64,000 nt of DNA from Sipunculus nudus (GCA_026874595.1 CM049306.1:75267642-75331641), one strand, 5' to 3'. Positions 46,801 through 53,857 are shown, numbered from the stretch's first letter. The notes: generated from the letters alone by a model not told the origin. Numbers and translations: made by a program.

Positions 46801-47755
46801 GAAGGAACTGGACCATATAAACAAAGAAACAGTTGATAACCAGGAACTTGATAAATCAGAATTAAATGTAAAACAACAGGAAGCGACAGAGGATCCAGAT
46901 CCTTTTAAGTCAAAAGGATCTGATAATGATATGTCACAGGAAAGCCCCCCTGAAATTGACCAACCTCACATAGTGGTGACATCTGTTGACAATAAAAAGA
47001 ATGATTCAGGGGAGGACTCTCATTCCCCAGTGGCGGAGCCTGGTGATGGAGAAGGAAACTATTCAGCTGTGGAGCCAGGTTGTGTTCATGAGACCGAGGA
47101 TAAACTTTCATGTGACAGTAGTGAGACATCAGATGAGGTTCATGAAGAAGATGTTAAACATATCAGTGAGCCTCTTTCTGATATCCAAATCAAAAACACG
47201 GATACTACACGTATGAGATTAGATGAAAAATTACCATCGGTTGTTGAAGTTGACAGCAGCAGTGAGTCCGTGACCTCTAGTAGCGGTGAGGAGTACTCAG
47301 AGAGTGATATTAATGTTAGTGATGATCCTAGAGAGGAAGATAAACAAGCAAAACAGGATTCTGATCCAGTCGATATTCCAGATAAACTGCAGTTTAACCC
47401 CGCTGATTATATTATAGATGCCAGAGTTGCTTGTAGAGACTGCCTAGCAGATGAATCAAAAGTGGTATGTGATGACCCTAACTTAGTGAATGAGGAAGAG
47501 GGTAATGATACAACATGTGAAACACAAGAATTCATCACCAGTCAGAACAAATCAACAGAAAATGTGACAGATCAGGAAGGGGACTCACAATTACAAAATA
47601 TACAAAATAGCGTGGATAAACAACATGACAAGTGTGAGACAGTACAAACAAATGGTGAACACATTGTGCTTAATGAGGTGGAGGACAAGTCTAGTTGTCA
47701 TAAGGACACTGGGCACCAGTCTACATCTGTTAACACTAACACAAATTGTAGTTAA
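10513..47755 (+). CDS. RTKN: Rhotekin homologue, 13 coding exons, 1173 aa
   Basis: Rhotekins are cytoplasmic scaffolds that bind GTP-loaded Rho through an N-terminal HR1 module and inhibit its GTP hydrolysis. Coding joins: 10513-10734, 26654-26847, 30920-30969, 35956-36009, 37545-37665, 39008-39167, 40019-40053, 40578-40687, 41298-41407, 41670-41774, 43688-43850, 44170-44286, 45675-47755. All introns are GT-AG and phases match at all 12 junctions, which is strong internal proof of the model. Domains: Ser-rich N-terminus (1-60), HR1 (about 62-150; ELQQKIDHEIKMRDG, TELQKRK), anillin/rhotekin-like region (about 150-350; RVCVSDLRVPLMWRDTDHFK, FGHFCCRLVAQP), PH (about 345-445; RWCVLR and a late Trp in TKWWEGL), then KGSLSLYE. 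Exon 13 adds a Ser/Asp/Glu-rich tail of about 693 residues; vertebrate rhotekin is only about 560 residues in all. The family call rests on remembered human RTKN and RTKN2 sequences. RTKN versus RTKN2 orthology cannot be settled; a single invertebrate ancestor is likely. Confidence 0.93.
13741..14130 (+). repeat. TCTC/TCTG polypyrimidine microsatellite
   Basis: A pure (TC)n core at about 13774-13806 passes into 300 bases of degenerate TCTGTCTC/TTTCTGTCTC repeats. Apparent Leu/Ser-rich open frames here (up to 165 codons) are products of the repeat, not genes. Confidence 0.95.
14665..14676 (+). repeat. Poly-G tract (12 bases)
   Basis: Uninterrupted G run inside intron 1, one of about a dozen G or C homopolymers of 11 or more bases in this window. 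Length is unreliable in sequencing. Confidence 0.8.
15623..15920 (+). repeat. 106-bp tandem repeat, about 2.8 copies
   Basis: Units begin TTGAACCCAAAATT at 15623, 15729 and 15835 (period 106). Each contains AAGCCAAGGAACCA, TGTCCTTGGTCTCCTGGTGC, CAGGGCAGATGTAGG and ACCTCAGACATT. Copies 1 and 2 are nearly identical; copy 3 is diverged and shortened. Confidence 0.9.
21077..21420 (-). repeat. GCATTC/GGCGGAGG dispersed repeat, copy C (inverted)
   Basis: TTGCCTCCACCTGGAGGGTA at the left, GTGTTTTTGTTCACAACAT within, poly-C at 21349-21364, and CTTAGAATGCAGATTTCTAG at the right. Same orientation as copy B, in intron 1. Confidence 0.8.
23138..23466 (+). repeat. GCATTC/GGCGGAGG dispersed repeat, copy D
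   Basis: GAAATCTGCATTCTAAGGAA at the left, GCCTCCACCATGTGGGGG next, and ATAGCCTCCTGGCGGAGGCA at the right. This copy best preserves the inverted terminal motifs GCCTCC-CC and GGCGGAGGC. Confidence 0.85.
26308..26506 (+). repeat. Short MITE-like repeat with CCTCCGCC ends
   Basis: GACCTCCGCCA at the left and TTGGCAAAGGTTA at the right are imperfect inverted ends. The interior (AAATCTGTTAATAACTTTTT, GAACAAACTAACGCCAGCAT) resembles the right end of the GCATTC family (ACAAAC-x-GGGATGAACGCAT). It lies 150 bases before exon 2. Confidence 0.5.
26654..26847 (+). CDS. RTKN: Rhotekin exon 2 (HR1 Rho-binding module)
   Basis: Preceded by an acceptor ending TCTTTACAG and followed by GTAATG. The reading continues in phase from exon 1 and encodes DQELQQKIDHEIKMRDGTAK, then an amphipathic helix ending TELQKRKTDEVLRRK. 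This is the rhotekin HR1 antiparallel coiled coil, nearly alignable without gaps to the human protein (LQRKLDHEIRMREG, MGELQRRKE). It ends with two bases of a Ser codon completed in exon 3. It is the most diagnostic exon of the gene. Confidence 0.95.
28250..29600 (+). repeat. Diverged tandem array of about 177-bp units
   Basis: TTGTTCAAATGGTCTCAGTT recurs at 28541 and 28718, with a variant at 28895 (spacing 177), each followed by TTTTGGCT-AGTTAT and GAAGCTGAATTTAGTC-type text. More diverged units occur upstream (about 28260-28400) and at 29460-29600. It probably belongs to a bivalve-type dispersed satellite that opens near 28050 with GTCGTCCGTCGTCTGT. Confidence 0.75.
29724..29810 (+). repeat. 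22-bp tandem repeat, 4 copies
   Basis: CATGTGATCACCTCATGGGT-type units start at 29724, 29746, 29768 and 29789. Each includes the palindrome TGATCA. Confidence 0.9.
30095..30310 (+). repeat. 127-bp direct duplication with CTCF-like cores
   Basis: TTTGATGTATTGGCCTGATA (about 30098) and TTTGATATATCAGCCTGAAA (about 30225) start two diverged copies. They end GTCGCCATCTACAAT (30167-30181) and GGTGCCACCTACAAT (30294-30308), both CTCF-core-like on the minus strand. Confidence 0.65.
30920..30969 (+). CDS. RTKN: Rhotekin exon 3 (50 bp, start of homology region)
   Basis: A 50-base exon between TTACTTGTAG and GTAGGA. It encodes WTDGNQLPCKARVCVS after the split Ser codon. PCKARVCVSD corresponds to PCRGRVCISD in human rhotekin, where the anillin-like region begins. 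It was found by phase and homology because it is too short to stand out as an open frame. Confidence 0.93.
31067..31104 (+). repeat. (GTCC)n simple repeat
   Basis: GTCCGTTCGTCCGTCTGTCC followed by GTCC units. It sits at the head of the 680-bp duplicated element, after the sequence TAGCTCAGCTGACTATAAG, which recurs in related form at 50938. Confidence 0.9.
31130..32480 (+). repeat. Direct duplication, about 680-bp unit
   Basis: AAATTTGGCATA-x-GTTAGATGT at 31143 and 31819, GACTGCCTAATATCAAAACC in both halves, and TTTATTCAAGTTTTCA at 31717 and 32398 show two diverged tandem units about 680 bases apart. No open frame of note is present, so it looks non-autonomous. Confidence 0.75.
32550..32565 (+). 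repeat. Poly-C tract (16 bases)
   Basis: Uninterrupted C run after the 680-bp duplication in intron 3. Confidence 0.85.
35443..35810 (+). mobile_element. TIR element with CAGTAGA ends (Tc1/mariner-pogo-like MITE)
   Basis: Left end CAGTAGAACATCATTTGTCC, right end GATAAATGATGCTCTACTCTG. Apart from a 2-base indel these are inverted copies of each other. Internal GGATAAATGAT repeats are inverted too. It is flanked by TA on the left and TT on the right, compatible with a decayed TA target site. CAGTAGA ends with GGATAAA repeats recall pogo/Tigger-type elements; the class is inference. Confidence 0.6.
35956..36009 (+). CDS. RTKN: Rhotekin exon 4 (54 bp, DLRVPLMW motif)
   Basis: Bounded by CTGTTTCAG and GTATGG. 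It encodes DLRVPLMWRDTDHFKNKG, the most conserved stretch of rhotekins (DLRIPLMWKDTEYFKNKG in human). It enters with two bases of Asp and leaves one base of the next codon. A TIR element (35443-35810) ends 145 bases upstream. Confidence 0.95.
36010..37544 (+). other. Rhotekin intron 4 (1.5 kb)
   Basis: GTATGG donor, GCCCTGACAG acceptor. It holds a copy of the GCATTC dispersed repeat (36727-37082); the rest is plain AT-rich sequence. Confidence 0.75.
36727..37082 (+). repeat. GCATTC/GGCGGAGG dispersed repeat, copy E
   Basis: TAGAAATCTGCATTCTAATG at the left, GCCTCCGCCGTGGGGG next, and ACACACACAAACAGTGATGA with CTGGGCAGAGGCA at the right. Same orientation as the gene, in intron 4. Confidence 0.85.
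37545..37665 (+). CDS. RTKN: Rhotekin exon 5
   Basis: Bounded by TTGCCCTGACAG and GTAAGT. It encodes DYRRYAVFCVWKLGTEVYDT, then TLIKDVDRSMTDLYFKDVFV. This matches the vertebrate block RWAVFLLLQLG...VDRTLTDISF. It is part of the C2-like anillin/rhotekin fold and leaves TT for the Phe codon completed in exon 6. Confidence 0.94.
37666..39007 (+). other. Rhotekin intron 5 (1.3 kb)
   Basis: GTAAGT donor, CTCTTTTCAG acceptor. At 37785-38060 there is a TATC/GATAC-rich stretch (GTATTGGTATCATC, GGTATCAATACATGG) that looks like a decayed dispersed repeat. A CTCF-consensus match lies at 38963-38977. Nothing coding was seen. Confidence 0.7.
38963..38977 (-). promoter_or_regulatory. CTCF-consensus match (15/15)
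   Basis: The minus strand reads CCAGTAGATGGCACT, which fits CCASYAGRKGGCRSY at all 15 positions. It lies 30 bases upstream of exon 6. CTCF is conserved across bilaterians; occupancy here is inference. Confidence 0.5.
39008..39167 (+). CDS. RTKN: Rhotekin exon 6
   Basis: Bounded by TGCTCTTTTCAG and GTGAGT. It encodes NNVSHDFECQLEVYCHKLF, then STPKRFRKKINDLSTSFGRS and VGKRLSGL. The pattern DFE-x-x-LE-x-Y followed by TPKR and a basic Ser-rich helix corresponds to DFELRLELYG...GPKRLATKLSSSLGR in human rhotekin. It ends in phase 0. A perfect CTCF-consensus match lies 30 bases before the exon. Confidence 0.94.
39168..40018 (+). other. Rhotekin intron 6 (851 bp)
   Basis: GTGAGT donor, GTGTTTTCAG acceptor. 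It holds copy A of the GGTATGGTTCTCAGGCAC MITE (39490-39708); otherwise plain AT-rich sequence. Confidence 0.75.
39490..39708. mobile_element. MITE family GGTATGGTTCTCAGGCAC, copy A
   Basis: Left GGCAAAATAATAAGGTATGG and TTCTCAGGCAC; right GTGCCTGAGAACCATATCTT then TTTTTTGCC. The ends are inverted copies, and TA flanks both sides, as for Tc1/mariner-type MITEs. Length is 219 bp. Related copies are at 43326-43663 and 54043-54344. Confidence 0.8.
40019..40053 (+). CDS. RTKN: Rhotekin exon 7 (35 bp microexon-like)
   Basis: A 35-base exon between GTGTTTTCAG and GTAAGT encoding KEDTDIMANMV plus two bases of Ile. It is needed to connect the phase-0 end of exon 6 to exon 8, which requires two preceding bases. 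It occupies the variable linker between the basic helix and the GPRY/LLAHTTL block of vertebrate rhotekins. Skipping it would break the frame. Confidence 0.85.
40054..40577 (+). other. Rhotekin intron 7 (524 bp)
   Basis: GTAAGT donor, TTATTTCCAG acceptor. AT-rich, nothing recognised inside. Confidence 0.8.
40578..40687 (+). CDS. RTKN: Rhotekin exon 8
   Basis: Bounded by TTTATTTCCAG and GTGAGA. It encodes GPKYEQVAHATLKLTDIRDA, then VSSFDLVMNSTTSSST. It aligns to GPRYHLLAHTTLTLAAVQDGF in human rhotekin. It ends with one base of Asp. The Ser/Thr-rich stretch at the end is a surface loop in the family. Confidence 0.93.
40688..41297 (+). other. Rhotekin intron 8 (610 bp)
   Basis: GTGAGA donor, TTGTTTTGCAG acceptor. 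AT-rich, nothing recognised inside. Confidence 0.8.
41298..41407 (+). CDS. RTKN: Rhotekin exon 9 (end of anillin-like region)
   Basis: Bounded by TTGTTTTGCAG and GTCAGC. It encodes DTSAGPELPLFGHFCCRLVA, then QPYCLVDPTVTGHLQIQ. It matches WLPLYGSVCCRLAAQPLC...SGTLRVQQ in human rhotekin, including the CCRL-A-QP signature. It ends in phase 0 just before the PH domain. Confidence 0.95.
41670..41774 (+). CDS. RTKN: Rhotekin exon 10 (first half of PH domain)
   Basis: Bounded by TTTAATTTCAG and GTCAGT, phase 0 at both ends, 35 codons. It encodes SSQRWCVLRCLQISCWDNAE, then DADDNEPVITIPITK. RWCVLRC-x-x-x-x-CW is the beta1-beta2 signature of a PH domain, and PVITIPITK corresponds to LLTIAVNKETR in human. 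The acidic loop DNAEDADDNE replaces the vertebrate loop and is slightly shorter. Confidence 0.93.
42155..42648 (+). repeat. Minisatellite, 40-41 bp unit, 12 copies
   Basis: GCCTGAGGCCCTGATTCAGA-type units start at 42161, 42202, 42243, 42283, 42324, 42365, 42406, 42446, 42486, 42527, 42568 and 42608. Length varies with the A run (5-7) between units. Two unit types differ in the tail, CAAACACCTT (copies 1-3 and 8) and CAAACTGCTT (copies 4-7, 9 and 10); copies 11 and 12 are variants. Confidence 0.97.
42677..42691 (+). promoter_or_regulatory. CTCF-like site (14/15)
   Basis: CCAACAGATGGCACT matches CCASYAGRKGGCRSY except A for S at position 4. It sits about 30 bases past the end of the minisatellite. 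Confidence 0.4.
43326..43663. mobile_element. MITE family GGTATGGTTCTCAGGCAC, copy B
   Basis: Left AGGCCAAAAAAAATAAAAGG then TATGGTTCTCATGCAC; right GTGCCTGCGAACCATACCTT then TTATTTTGACCT. Flanked by TA on both sides (43324-43325 and 43664-43665). Length is 338 bp. It ends 24 bases upstream of exon 11. Confidence 0.85.
43688..43850 (+). CDS. RTKN: Rhotekin exon 11 (second half of PH domain)
   Basis: Bounded by TTTTTGTTTTCAG and GTAAAT. It encodes DTQISEGLQSGTSRGRNIQV, then a segment ending EYILTAETEKDHTKWWEGLQ and QHLLDQ. The C-terminal PH helix with its near-invariant Trp is clear (TKWWEGLQQHLLD against QSWMEALWQLFFD in human). A TA-flanked MITE ends 24 bases before this exon, leaving only its polypyrimidine tract between them. 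Confidence 0.94.
43851..44169 (+). other. Rhotekin intron 11 (319 bp)
   Basis: GTAAAT donor, TTTATTTCAAG acceptor (AAG rather than CAG). AT-rich; nothing else recognised. Confidence 0.8.
44170..44286 (+). CDS. RTKN: Rhotekin exon 12 (post-PH helix and GSLSLYE motif)
   Basis: Bounded by GTTTTATTTCAAG and GTAAGG. It encodes ALWQHACEKKMEIREASPDK, then VPSYLRKGSLSLYESVSCT. It parallels SQWKQCCDEIMKIETPAPRKPP...KQGSLYHEM in vertebrates and marks the last conserved stretch. It leaves one base (g) for the Asp that opens exon 13. Confidence 0.92.
44287..45674 (+). other. Rhotekin intron 12 (1.4 kb)
   Basis: GTAAGG donor, TTGTTTTGTAG acceptor. More than half is the hAT-type element at 44582-45344. 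A near-match to the ERE palindrome (AGGTCACAGTGACAT) lies at 45459-45473. Confidence 0.8.
44582..45344. mobile_element. hAT-type MITE with 19-bp perfect TIRs and 8-bp TSD
   Basis: Ends are CAGGGTTGGGGCCAGGTAC and its exact reverse complement. Flanks are TTGGACAT (44574-44581) and TTGGATAT (45345-45352), an 8-bp duplication with one mismatch, as made by hAT transposases. Subterminal AGGTAC repeats fill both ends (to about 44740 on the left and from about 45257 on the right). There is no transposase frame in its 763 bp, so it is non-autonomous. Confidence 0.9.
45675..47755 (+). CDS. RTKN: Rhotekin exon 13 (long disordered acidic tail, stop)
   Basis: Acceptor ATTGTTTTGTAG, then 2078 coding bases and TAA (47753-47755). 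The phase fits exon 12 exactly, which supports the tail as part of the protein. Residues 481-615 are Ser/Pro/Arg-rich with four SP-x-LR motifs (497, 540, 555, 571). The rest is Glu/Asp/Ser/Thr/Gln-rich with acidic Ser clusters (SSSESVTSSSGEEYSESD) typical of casein kinase 2 targets. I see no Trp in it and no recognisable folded domain. The end, NTNTNCS, lacks the PDZ-ligand-like SPV end of human rhotekin. Alternative splicing to another C-terminus is possible. Confidence 0.9.
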
Positions 47756-49085
47756 ACACAGAAATACACTAACCTCCCTCTGGTGGAAGTATATTTAACT
47801 ACAGAGTCCCAGACTAAGTCATTTGTACTTCAGCCTCAAATCCACGTGCCATATAACAGTAGTGTGTCGTCATGAAATTTATTTTGACATGTTTTCTTTT
47901 ACAGCCTCTATCATGAATAATTATGTGATCTGAGCTGTTTTAAGATGTGTTCATATGATATAATTTTACATAATTTTTTTTGTGAATTCCTCAAGTTAGG
48001 TTTGTTAAGTATACACTGAATTGTGAAATATTTCACAAAAATATCTTAAATCTTTGCTTATATGTTACAAATATTTGTTGATAGAAAATGCAGGTATTTT
48101 ACCAAGAAGATATTTATTTTATTTTATAGTATCAGAATTTTAAGGAAATTTAAGTTCTCTCACTAATAGGTTCATTAATTTAATTTCTTGGAGAGAAAGT
48201 TATTTCATATATGATATGACCTATAAGTACTTTTAAACAAACATATTTACTGTAAAATGACAAAGATATGAAAAAGGTATGACAATACAATTTGTTAAAA
48301 TTCTGAGTAATTATACAATATAAGTGTATGCAATAGCTATTATGTTTCAATGTTTTTACTAGCTGTTAAAACAGTAGTTTAATTCTGTATATTTTTAATA
48401 GTGTATTTGTTGACACATGTTTATAAGTAATCTGTCGTCACTATTTATTTTAGTTTCATTTCAAATAAGGGCTTTAGTTTTGTACAAAATGTGAATTTTG
48501 ACAAAAATATACTGCTTAAAAATATACTGCATGAACAAATTTCTTCTATTTTTTTATTCATTTCTGTACTTGTAAGAACACTTACTGAATTGCACATGAA
48601 CTTAAAGACATTAATAGATAGGCAATACATTGTACTGAGTCCACCTTGGATAAATTTACAGTATTTTATTTGCTGGGTCATTTTTGAGATATTTATATTG
48701 GGTTATTAAGCTGCAGTTATACACATCTTAATTTTCATTACTCCGTGCTGCTCCAGAATTGGTTAGATTTGCTTAATCTCTTGTATTTTTTTATATTTTT
48801 TTTCAGGATATAATGGTCTTAAAATATAGAAACCTAGAAAACAAATTGTTCAGACTATGGGAATTACTTATTGCATTTCTTGAAAATGTAAGGTTATGAA
48901 TTTTATTTGATTTCTTTTTTTCAGTCATTGCAACACCAGTTTAATGTGAATATAACTGTATTATTAATATTATTCACAACATGCAGAGCAGAACGATTCA
49001 TCATTTGTGTAATTTTATTATTCTCTAGGAACACAAGAACTATTGGAATCTTATCTGACAATAAATTGTTTTAATTAAAATGCTT
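47756..49085 (+). other. Rhotekin 3' UTR (inferred)
   Basis: About 1.3 kb of very AT-rich sequence between the stop codon and the first canonical AATAAA. It contains several ATTTA and TATTTATTTTA motifs that could act as AU-rich instability elements. The end is inferred from the signal, not observed. Confidence 0.6.
49060..49065 (+). terminator. Polyadenylation signal AATAAA
   Basis: First canonical AATAAA after the stop codon, followed by TTGTTTTAATT and a T/G-containing stretch. A later AATAAA near 50271 falls inside the adjacent repeat element and is less likely. Confidence 0.6.
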
Positions 49086-50185
49086 CTTTGCTGGCATTGA
49101 GATTCCAATACACTGCAATTTAAGCTTTTTTATCAATTTACCAGAATATGAGAAAAGAAATATTGAGCATACATCACACAGAGTCGGCTCTTTTATTTCA
49201 CAGACCTTTTCCACCATACCAGTGACAATCGTTGGCAACCACTGATATTATGTCTTCAGGTGCAATAGGCTGACAAAAAAAGGTCATTTTTGTTATATCT
49301 TAACAGATAAAAGGGTCATCTTTTCTTAAATGTTGAGCTTCCTTTGAGCCTCGTTCCTGTATATGATTTCACGGACAAATAGTCCAAATGCTATGTCACA
49401 GAAATAGAAAAAGAACTTATGGAAATTCTATAGTAACTTGTATTATACCATAATTCATATACTCAAAATTTGCCAAATGATATTGTAGATACATAGGTGT
49501 GATGCTTTGGCATAATATATACAAAGAGATGTAGCTAACATTGTAAAAGTTTTAAATGAACTTGTAGCAATAGGATGAAAAGTCATCTGATTGCCTTTAG
49601 CACAAACCGGGTAGTAAGGGGACATTTAACAATTTTCTGCTTTGTGGCTTTGCTTTTTACAGAATCTCGGGTAGACTGTGCCTACCATGTGCGTGGTATT
49701 TATGTATATTTATGGTAATCTTTTATACCTGCTCTAGTTGAATGTTTACGCGATGCCTCTTACGATTTCAAGAAGTGCTTCTGAAATGTTTTTTACAAAA
49801 CAAGATGTCTACATGCTGCATTATATGCAGAAACATGATAGAATATAAATGCTATAGCACTGTCATATTTGCTAGGTCAGGTTGTGTTCAACCTATGTAT
49901 ATATGCTATTGTGTATAAATTCATATTTATGAGAACAACATTAATGATAAAGTATATATGGAAAAAATAAGTTTTGTTATTTATGTGTTCAGTGTGTGGT
50001 GCATAACTTGCAAAATTGCTTTCTGGATGTCAGGTTTTTCAGTTTGTCTCTGTGTGTCAGAGGAAGAATGTGAGAGAATTATATATATAATGTGAATGCA
50101 CAACAAATCTTAAGAGCACCAGCTTCTAATATTAACTAAACATGCACCCTCTTTCCTTAAGATCTTACACGAATTCTATATAAAT
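49086..50185. other. Downstream flank, nothing recognised
   Basis: AT-rich DNA between the inferred 3' end of rhotekin and the large TIR element. No domain-bearing frame and no clear repeat structure was seen. Confidence 0.6.
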
Positions 50186-53100
50186 GGGCCATTTTCACAA
50201 AAAGTGACAAATAATGGTAAAGACATTTTCAAAAATTTTTTGATCATGAATTACAATATTTTTACACAGAAATAAAATATATGTCCTCACAAAATGTGTG
50301 TAGAAACAGCAAAGCTAGATTAGAAAATTCAACAGAAATGATACAAAAAATATTTTTTCAATTTTTGTCTTTGCCGTTATGACAATAATGGTAAAGACAT
50401 GAAGTTTATATTTATACCATTAAAAAGATGAAAACAATATTTAAATTTATTAAAAGTCAATCATGAGTCAGGGTAACATAATATTTTTTCAGTTAAAGAT
50501 AATTCACTAACACAAAATTAATCATGAGCTGAATAACAATATAAATTGTTTGGAATAATTAACCTTGACGTCTTTACCATTATCAGTTTAAGTCTTTACC
50601 ATTATCTCATTAACAATACAAGTTTCAGTGTCAGCAACCTTGTAGCTGTTACATGTGAAACCTTTCTACCTATATCCAGCTTGTTTTACTGAATTTTAAA
50701 AACCAAACAAAGTAAAATAGATCACCCATGGTTGTTACTCATATACAGTTTTCTCAATGTTGAAATAACATAAGTACCTGCTCTCATTGTTTTAACATAA
50801 TATATTTAAAACATTCAAATTACACAAACCTATTCTGAATGCTATTATATAAAACTTATTACATCTTAAATGAACATTAGTTTGTGTAAAATCTTTACTT
50901 TATTCTACTGGAAGTGGAATATTTTTTTCAATTTTTAGCTCAGCTGATTTTAGCATGCTGACCATAATGATGGGTCTTTGTCTGTTTTCCGGTTATCCAG
51001 CTGTCCCTCCCTTAGCAAGGCACTAGTCCTAACTTTAAGACACAGAAAATTCATGCTTGAGAGACATAAAGGTCCGGGTAAATCTCCTTGGAAACACCCA
51101 AAATAAGGAAACCGTGACATATATAATGCTAGCTAAATAGCAAAAACATGTTTTGAGCACTGTGGAAGTCAACCTTTTCTGAGGATGTGAGGCCGTTGAA
51201 CAAAAATTTTCCATTGGACAAATGGCTCCAGTTCTTCAAAATTATTACCATATATTGTAATAAAATATGGTCTGCTCACTGATAATAGAGAGTTGATGAG
51301 CTGAGTAAAATATGTGGTTCCACCTGTACTTTTTCTGTTATTCTAATTGAATTTTTCTTATATTTTTAAGACTGCTAAAGTGAAGCAAATTAAAGCAAAT
51401 TGTGCCAGTTTCTCAGCAGTGATTTCAAGTGTTTCCCCCAAAAATGTGATATGCCTATTGATTATATAGATATTCTTATCAGTTGAACAAGTGAGAGCAG
51501 CATTGTACCACCTATTTACATGCCATTTTATTTTTATTTTGAGACTTCTAAGTTATACCAGTTGTGTATTTTCCTGAGATGATGGTTCATGCATTTCCTG
51601 AAATTTTGTATGCTTAGTGATCATGGTTAGTGTAATTGGCTTAACAAAACAGATGACTAGAGGTCACTTCCAAATATTAGGCATCTATTAATTGTATTTA
51701 TCCTTGACTTTTGAGACTGCCAAATTACAGCAACTGTGTCAAATTAGTACTTTTATGTATGACACTGACAGGAAGCAGTGACATATATCAGAGTATTTGC
51801 AGGTATTCATTTTATATTAGACTATCAGACTGAAATCATGTCCATTAATCAGACATCATTCGATTAAAATTGTCCATTAATTAGAAATTATTACATCAAA
51901 TTTTTAACAAGACTGGCCTCCACCCAGGGTAAGCACTCTTAAGGCTTAATGGGATAGCTGTGCCCCAGGCCACATTCAATCGCAAACAAATCCACCTTTC
52001 GGGGTTTCCTCAGTCCTATGACCCAGCAATTCATGTGATAACACACCCAGGACCTGTAAGTGTGGTGGTCACTGGGCCTGGTTAACAGGACATAAATCAT
52101 AAATGAGATGAATCGGTGCAACCGCCCTGTTAAAGTCTTAAAATAATAGTTACATACATAGTTAATTTAGTACTTAAGAAATGAAGATGTGTATCTGCAC
52201 CAAAAATGATAAAAACAAATAAAAAACAAAAAAAGTATTTGTCAGTGTCTTGGGAACTCCAAATCCCAATTTTTTTGCCTACAATTTCAGGACACATGTC
52301 AGACTGCACTCTCATGTAATACCAAAAAGGATTGTGTAACCAAGCACATTTAATTAGGTTAAGTGCTTTACAAGTTTCTTTTGGATTACTGATTTACACT
52401 CACAGAAATTCTAACATAAAAAGTTAAATAAATGCCACCTTAACTTGTGAATTGCTCAGGGGTTTTAATCATCCATTCAGTGCATTGATTATTTTATGCA
52501 TTTTTACATCAGTTAGCTTGGTATACCTACGTAAAGAATGCAGAGTGGAGTTCTGATGAATTCTGATGTCAACAGGTTAACTTTAGAATATCAGATGTAC
52601 ACAAGGCTACATCTGAAATGTAAAAAGTGAACTTGCTTTGAATGCAGATTATAGACATAAGGCATGATCATCCCCAAGTCTGAATTGACATTCTTACTTG
52701 TTAATTCAGACAAGTAAATATTTGGTTTTACCAAAGGAATCATGGCATTTCCCCCCCCCCCCCCCCAAAAAAAAAAAACTCTCCTTTGTAAGCTTGATGT
52801 GAAGGGCTAAAACAATAAACAGTTTACAACTTCATGAGGAAATATGTCATATGACCTCTAACAGATGCATGGTATGTTTGATTATTTGGTGTTCCTTTTT
52901 TAAATAGAGGCATATTCTTGTATTATCAAATAAAATACATTTAATTTCTCTCTAAATAAACTGACACATAATATTATTATACAGGAAATACTGTGGCAAG
53001 GTTACAGCAATAAATTGTACATATTGTGAGCTCAAGCTCCGGGTCTTTGTCACACCAGTCTTTACCGTTAATACATATTCATAACAGTAAAGACAGATCA

Positions 53101-53853
53101 AGATAACGGTAAAGACACAAATATGGCCTGTAGGATATGGTTATGTACAACAGCTTGAAAAGTAGTTCCTCAACACAGCCTAAACACTATGCATATTCAA
53201 CAGTGACAGATCCTGTCATTTAACTCCTGATGATTCCATGTCTATCAATGATTACGGTAAAAACATCCAATTGTTGTGACACCCACTAACACTGTGGTTT
53301 GAAACCAACTTTTACAGTATAAAAAACACTAGCAGACTGCTTGTGGTCAGTATACCTGTCTCATGTGCTGATTCTTGTGCAGATGACATTACCTGTGAGC
53401 TTATTAAAATATTAAGTTCAAATCTCATAATTAGCATAATATGATAACGGTAAAGACAAGCACATGCATAATCTATGGTCACACAAAAAAGGACTTCCCA
53501 TTTACATGTATTTTGTAATACCATAATCATGACATGTTTCAGCACCAATTCAAGTGATATACTTAAATAACAGATATAGTCCCAGGTGGCCTCTTTACTA
53601 AAAGTAATTTTTTTCTATCTTTCAAATTGTTGTATTCAATTTTGGACATATAACGGTATGGACATTTATGTTACTAATGATTTCAAAAATCTTTTAAAAA
53701 ATGTAAATATATACCTATTTAGTTTTTTTTAGTTTCCGCATTTTAGTTTATACATGACAGAATACCAAAATTGAAAAAATGATAAATTATAATAGGTTTT
53801 AAAATGATTGACATTTTTTTACCGTTATTTGTCACATTTTGTGAAAATGGCCC
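50186..53853. mobile_element. 3.67-kb TIR element with subterminal AAYGGTAAAGACA motifs
   Basis: Left end GGGCCATTTTCACAAAAAGT, then GACAAATAATGGTAAA; the right end is its inverted copy, 34 of 36 positions identical. AAAT flanks both sides (50182-50185 and 53854-53857), a possible 4-bp target duplication. AAYGGTAAAGACA or close variants occur in both orientations at about 50213, 50366, 50387, 50569, 50592, 53058, 53083, 53105, 53253, 53446, 53652 and 53818, all within 420 bases of the left end or 800 bases of the right end. The middle has no long frame, so the element is non-autonomous. Superfamily not assigned. Confidence 0.8.
52751..52766 (+). repeat. Poly-C (16) followed by poly-A
   Basis: Homopolymer pair inside the 3.67-kb element; likely slippage-prone. 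Confidence 0.85.
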
Positions 53854-53857
53854 AAAT

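Noticed and set aside
50930..51010. TAGCTCAGCTGATTTTAGC segment resembling the head of the 31-kb repeat
   Set aside because: Only the first 30 or so bases look similar; too short to call a further copy of the 680-bp unit with confidence.
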